From Paracoccus fontiphilus (GTDB lineage: Bacteria; Pseudomonadota; Alphaproteobacteria; Rhodobacterales; Rhodobacteraceae), in the NCBI RefSeq assembly GCF_017356265.1, contig NZ_JAFNAW010000011.1:1-64000 (forward strand): a stretch of 64,000 nt of DNA. The letters run 5' to 3'. Under the pieces are notes generated by a model. It ran no database searches, was not told the DNA's origin, and saw only the letters and a program-made list of their open reading frames with translations. Shown piece by piece: positions 61,788 to 64,000 of this stretch. Position 1 is the stretch's first letter; every line of letters begins with the position of its first letter. The translations under genes were made by a program, and so were the position numbers.

Positions 61788-63442
61788 AGGAACTGTTCGC
61801 CATGCACCGGGTTCCGGCGGGCGAACTCCAGCATCTGGTCAGCCCAGGCTTCGAACTTCGCCGGGGTTGATCCATGTAGCACCATGCCCCGGCCGGGCCG
61901 ACGCGCCTCGTTGTCCCACGTCGGCGTGATCGTGCGGATCAGCGGGAAATCGGCAGAGGTCTCGCTGACGGAACGATCCACCGCCGCATCGTAGCTGAAG
62001 ATGCCGCCGACATACTTCGAGTCGAGCATCTGGACCTGCGCGTTGATGGGCGGCAGGTTCTGGCAGATCTTGTGCGGCGGAAACTCGATCGCGCCGTCCA
62101 GGCCGTATTTCCGAGGGTCGAGGTCGCCAAATCCCTGAGCCATCATGATGACCGGATTCAAGCCATGCCGCGACCGCATCAAGTCCCGCCATTTTTGGAC
62201 GGTCGTGCTCGCGTCGGGAATTTGTCCCGGCCGATAGATGAAGAACAGCGGACGATCTCCGACGCGGACATAGCGCGGATCTTTCATGTGCCGGGCGAGG
62301 TCATCTATGAACGCGCCGTCATCCTCTTCGCGATAGTTTTGCGCGAGGATGATTTCCTTGTCGGACCCGTCCCACGTCCGTGTCCAGTTCTCGTTGGCCC
62401 ACATCAGGCAGAACGGGAAATCGAGGCTGGGGTCAGCAAGCAGCCGCTCCATGGGCTTTTCAAGCACACGCTGGCCGTCGAACCAGTAGTGATAGAAGCA
62501 GAAGCCGTGAATGCCGGCTGCCTTTGCCATCTCGATCTGGCGGCGCATGACGTCGCCTTCTGACAGGTCATAGCAACCCAGGTCGCGCGGAATTCTCGGC
62601 TGGACATGTCCGGTGAAACGCGGCAGCGCGCGCGGAAGATTGCGCCATTCCGTGAAGCCCTTGCCCCAGCTTTCGTCATTCACCTCGACCGTGTGGAACT
62701 GCGGAAGGTAATAGGCGAGAACCTTGGCGCGCTTGCGTCGGCCAACTGCGATCGTGGGGTCGAACTCTTCGAAATGCGGCCCTGGCGAGACGGCGAACGA
62801 ATGCGCGGCAAAGACGTCTCCTTCCGCCTGCCGGCCAAGTTTGGGCAGCAGACGCCCTTCAAGGTGGCCTGCAATGCAGTAGTGCAGGAAGGGGTTCATC
62901 TTCGCGGCGGCAATATCGGGGTTCATCGACAGGTAATGCCAGGACGAAAACCAGGGCGTCGGGTCGCGTCCCTGCAGCCACCCTTCCGTCAGATAATGCG
63001 ACGCCGGGTCCGAAGGACGCTGGTCCGCGGCAAATCCGCTGAGGTAGAACTCGGCATCGAACAGTTCGTCAATCAGATGCGTATCAGGATGGCGGACAGA
63101 GGCAGGCTGTTCGACAACAGGCGCTTCCGCATCAGAGGGCGCGGTCGCGACACTGTCCGGGGTGGCGCCGCCGATTTCCATGTCGGGCTGTCCGGGAGGA
63201 GTAGGTTGAGCCTTTCCCTCGCCCGGCGCCTGGGGCTGCGCCGCATCGGCAAGCTCTCTCAGGCTGTCTGCGAAAGGAATCCTCAAGCCGCCATACCGGA
63301 CATCGAAGCCCGCGAGGCTGACCGGGGCGCCGGATTCAAGCAAGCCCGAGTTGATCGTCGCCAGGAAACCGGCCTTCTCGGGCGCATGAGGATAGCTGAC
63401 CCGGACATCCACCCGCTCGTGACGCTTGATGGTGACCGGCAC
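61712..63442 (-). CDS. WbsX/GH99-like domain protein fragment
   Basis: This 576-residue segment has a Pro/Ala-rich linker (about 70-115), a short repeat region (DAEFYLSGFAADQRPSDPAS and ASWHYLSMNPDIAAAKMNP-like) and the WbsX domain (about 230-570; YYLPQFHTVEVND, WANENWTRTWDG, CVNAWNEW). WbsX domains occur in O-antigen and capsule gene clusters. The frame breaks right after NAWNEW, where the family continues AEGAVLEPDVHYG in another frame. Its ATG at 63442 is downstream of an in-frame stop and is probably not the original start. Confidence 0.75.
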   Translation of the reverse strand: MPVTIKRHERVDVRVSYPHAPEKAGFLATINSGLLESGAPVSLAGFDVRYGGLRIPFADSLRELADAAQPQAPGEGKAQPTPPGQPDMEIGGATPDSVATAPSDAEAPVVEQPASVRHPDTHLIDELFDAEFYLSGFAADQRPSDPASHYLTEGWLQGRDPTPWFSSWHYLSMNPDIAAAKMNPFLHYCIAGHLEGRLLPKLGRQAEGDVFAAHSFAVSPGPHFEEFDPTIAVGRRKRAKVLAYYLPQFHTVEVNDESWGKGFTEWRNLPRALPRFTGHVQPRIPRDLGCYDLSEGDVMRRQIEMAKAAGIHGFCFYHYWFDGQRVLEKPMERLLADPSLDFPFCLMWANENWTRTWDGSDKEIILAQNYREEDDGAFIDDLARHMKDPRYVRVGDRPLFFIYRPGQIPDASTTVQKWRDLMRSRHGLNPVIMMAQGFGDLDPRKYGLDGAIEFPPHKICQNLPPINAQVQMLDSKYVGGIFSYDAAVDRSVSETSADFPLIRTITPTWDNEARRPGRGMVLHGSTPAKFEAWADQMLEFARRNPVHGEQFLCVNAWNEWLKARFLNPMCTTGPLT

Positions 63443-63634
63443 CTGGTGTCCGTTGTAGAAGACGGCGAACTGTCCGGACGGTTCCGTGTCGATGACCCAG
63501 CCTTAGATCACGCCGTCGCCAACCTGCTCGACGAAGCCCTCGGCATTGAGCAGGTCGCGCTGTTGCGCGCCACTGTTCGTCTCGATTCCCTCGCTGGAGG
63601 AGAAATCTACCGTTTCCGCGTCTTTACTGAGCAT

Positions 63635-64000
63635 TAGCGATCTCGTGCTTTCAAATTGCGTTTGTCAGGACGCCGTCGATGCAGGGGAGCATTTCTCCGT
63701 TCGACAGACTATCTTCGTTGGTCCGTGATTGATGCGCGGCCCTTCCCGGACGACGTTGAGGCGCCAGGGCGCTTGGCGAAAGCGGGGTCCGTTCGGGCTG
63801 CGGACGAGGATCGGCGCAGCAAGAAGGTGACCGGTCCGGGCGCCGTCTTTCCTTGATCTGCATCCTCAGTTTCTCCGTCAGGTTCCCGGTCCTTGCCATC
63901 TTCCGCAAGAAAGTGAAAGCAGCTCTCAACCAGAGCGATCCTTTGTCGGCGCATGGGCAACACACCGCCGGAAGGCTGCCAAGTCCCCTGCCCGGGCCTT
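63635..64000. other. 366-bp edge region without a supported gene
   Basis: No complete gene was found. On the minus strand a frame open from the window edge (64000 to the TGA at 63926-63928) encodes a 24-residue tail, ARAGDLAAFRRCVAHAP near its start, and could be the C terminus of the next gene upstream. The remainder shows no convincing coding signal. Confidence 0.4.

Larger units (their letters stand above)
60321..63634 (-). pseudogene. WbsX-like plus GT4 plus GT2 polysaccharide gene, broken
   Basis: One original gene is inferred, reading from the ATG at 63634: an N-terminal domain with GFVEQVGDGVI and GWVIDTEPSGQFAVFYNG, then the WbsX/GH99-like domain, then GT4, then GT2. It is interrupted by an in-frame TAA at 63503-63505, by a one-base loss near 61763 (GAATGGCTGAAGG where GAATGGGCTGAAGG restores the frame), and by loss of the GT2 C terminus at about 60330. 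Several lesions argue for true decay rather than a sequencing error. It would have made O-antigen or capsule. Confidence 0.75.

Noticed and set aside
63651..63965. 104-codon minus-strand frame at the right edge
   Set aside because: No similarity, odd composition (Arg/Pro/Ser-rich) and no ribosome binding site; another frame at the edge is a likelier gene tail.

Overview
The window is GC-rich DNA of an alphaproteobacterium of the Rhodobacterales, most likely Paracoccus or a close relative. The clues are a carD-fdxA-S4-Suv3-like helicase block, a divergent argO/argP pair, adjacent sciP and ctrA cell-cycle genes, an alphaproteobacterial LexA box of the form GAAC-N7-GAAC, and very high third-position GC. 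Genus level is inference. Most of the sequence is core chromosome; both edges look accessory.

Layout. 1-935: an IS630-family element on the minus strand, cut at base 86/87 by the terminus of what looks like an IS21-family element, next to tRNA-Arg(TCT). 1079-7144: MliC-like protein, GNAT acetyltransferase, CarD, 7Fe ferredoxin, S4 protein, Suv3-like helicase and a TPR protein, all minus. 7207-8449: SCP2 protein and alpha/beta hydrolase. 8450-14361 (minus): corC-ybeY-phoH, mlaF-mlaE-alr and nadK. 14534-19548: glyA, a DMT permease, argO/argP, yebC and a DUF1127 protein. 19656-22327: SLC13-type permease and YmdB-like phosphodiesterase. 22417-30036: a metabolic block with a degenerate DgoK-like protein, an orphan Lpd-like flavoprotein, an MBL-like protein, a HIBADH-like dehydrogenase, a penicillin-acylase homologue without a visible nucleophile, and a zinc alcohol dehydrogenase. 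30139-37905 (minus): ribD-nrdR, yjbQ-rmuC, rpoD and dnaG. 37981-43125: TetR regulator, lipoprotein, lldD, rplY, trmFO and gluQ. 43189-48586: hisI, an Fe-S scaffold, a 31-residue membrane ORF, recG and ligA. 48676-52495: ctrA, sciP, mnmA, sufE, a lipoprotein and a TM2 protein. 52520-59957: pheS, AGCS symporter, cytochrome P450, rplT-rpmI, a small membrane protein, pyk and N-formylglutamate amidohydrolase. 60321-63634: a large polysaccharide-synthesis gene broken by several lesions.

Most of the genes serve information processing (RpoD, CarD, DnaG, LigA, RecG, CtrA/SciP, MnmA, TrmFO, GluQ, PheS, L20, L25, L35) and central or envelope metabolism (GlyA, Pyk, NadK, Alr, RibD, MlaEF). The most novel signal is a compact transcription unit at 44043-44300: a canonical LexA box, a strong ribosome binding site, a 31-codon single-span membrane protein and an intrinsic terminator. 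This is the architecture of an SOS-induced small membrane protein, comparable in kind to Caulobacter SidA. Second is a cluster of five TGATTCG heptamers, arranged partly as inverted repeats, in the 140 bp upstream of rpoD. No CRISPR array, rRNA operon or prophage was seen.
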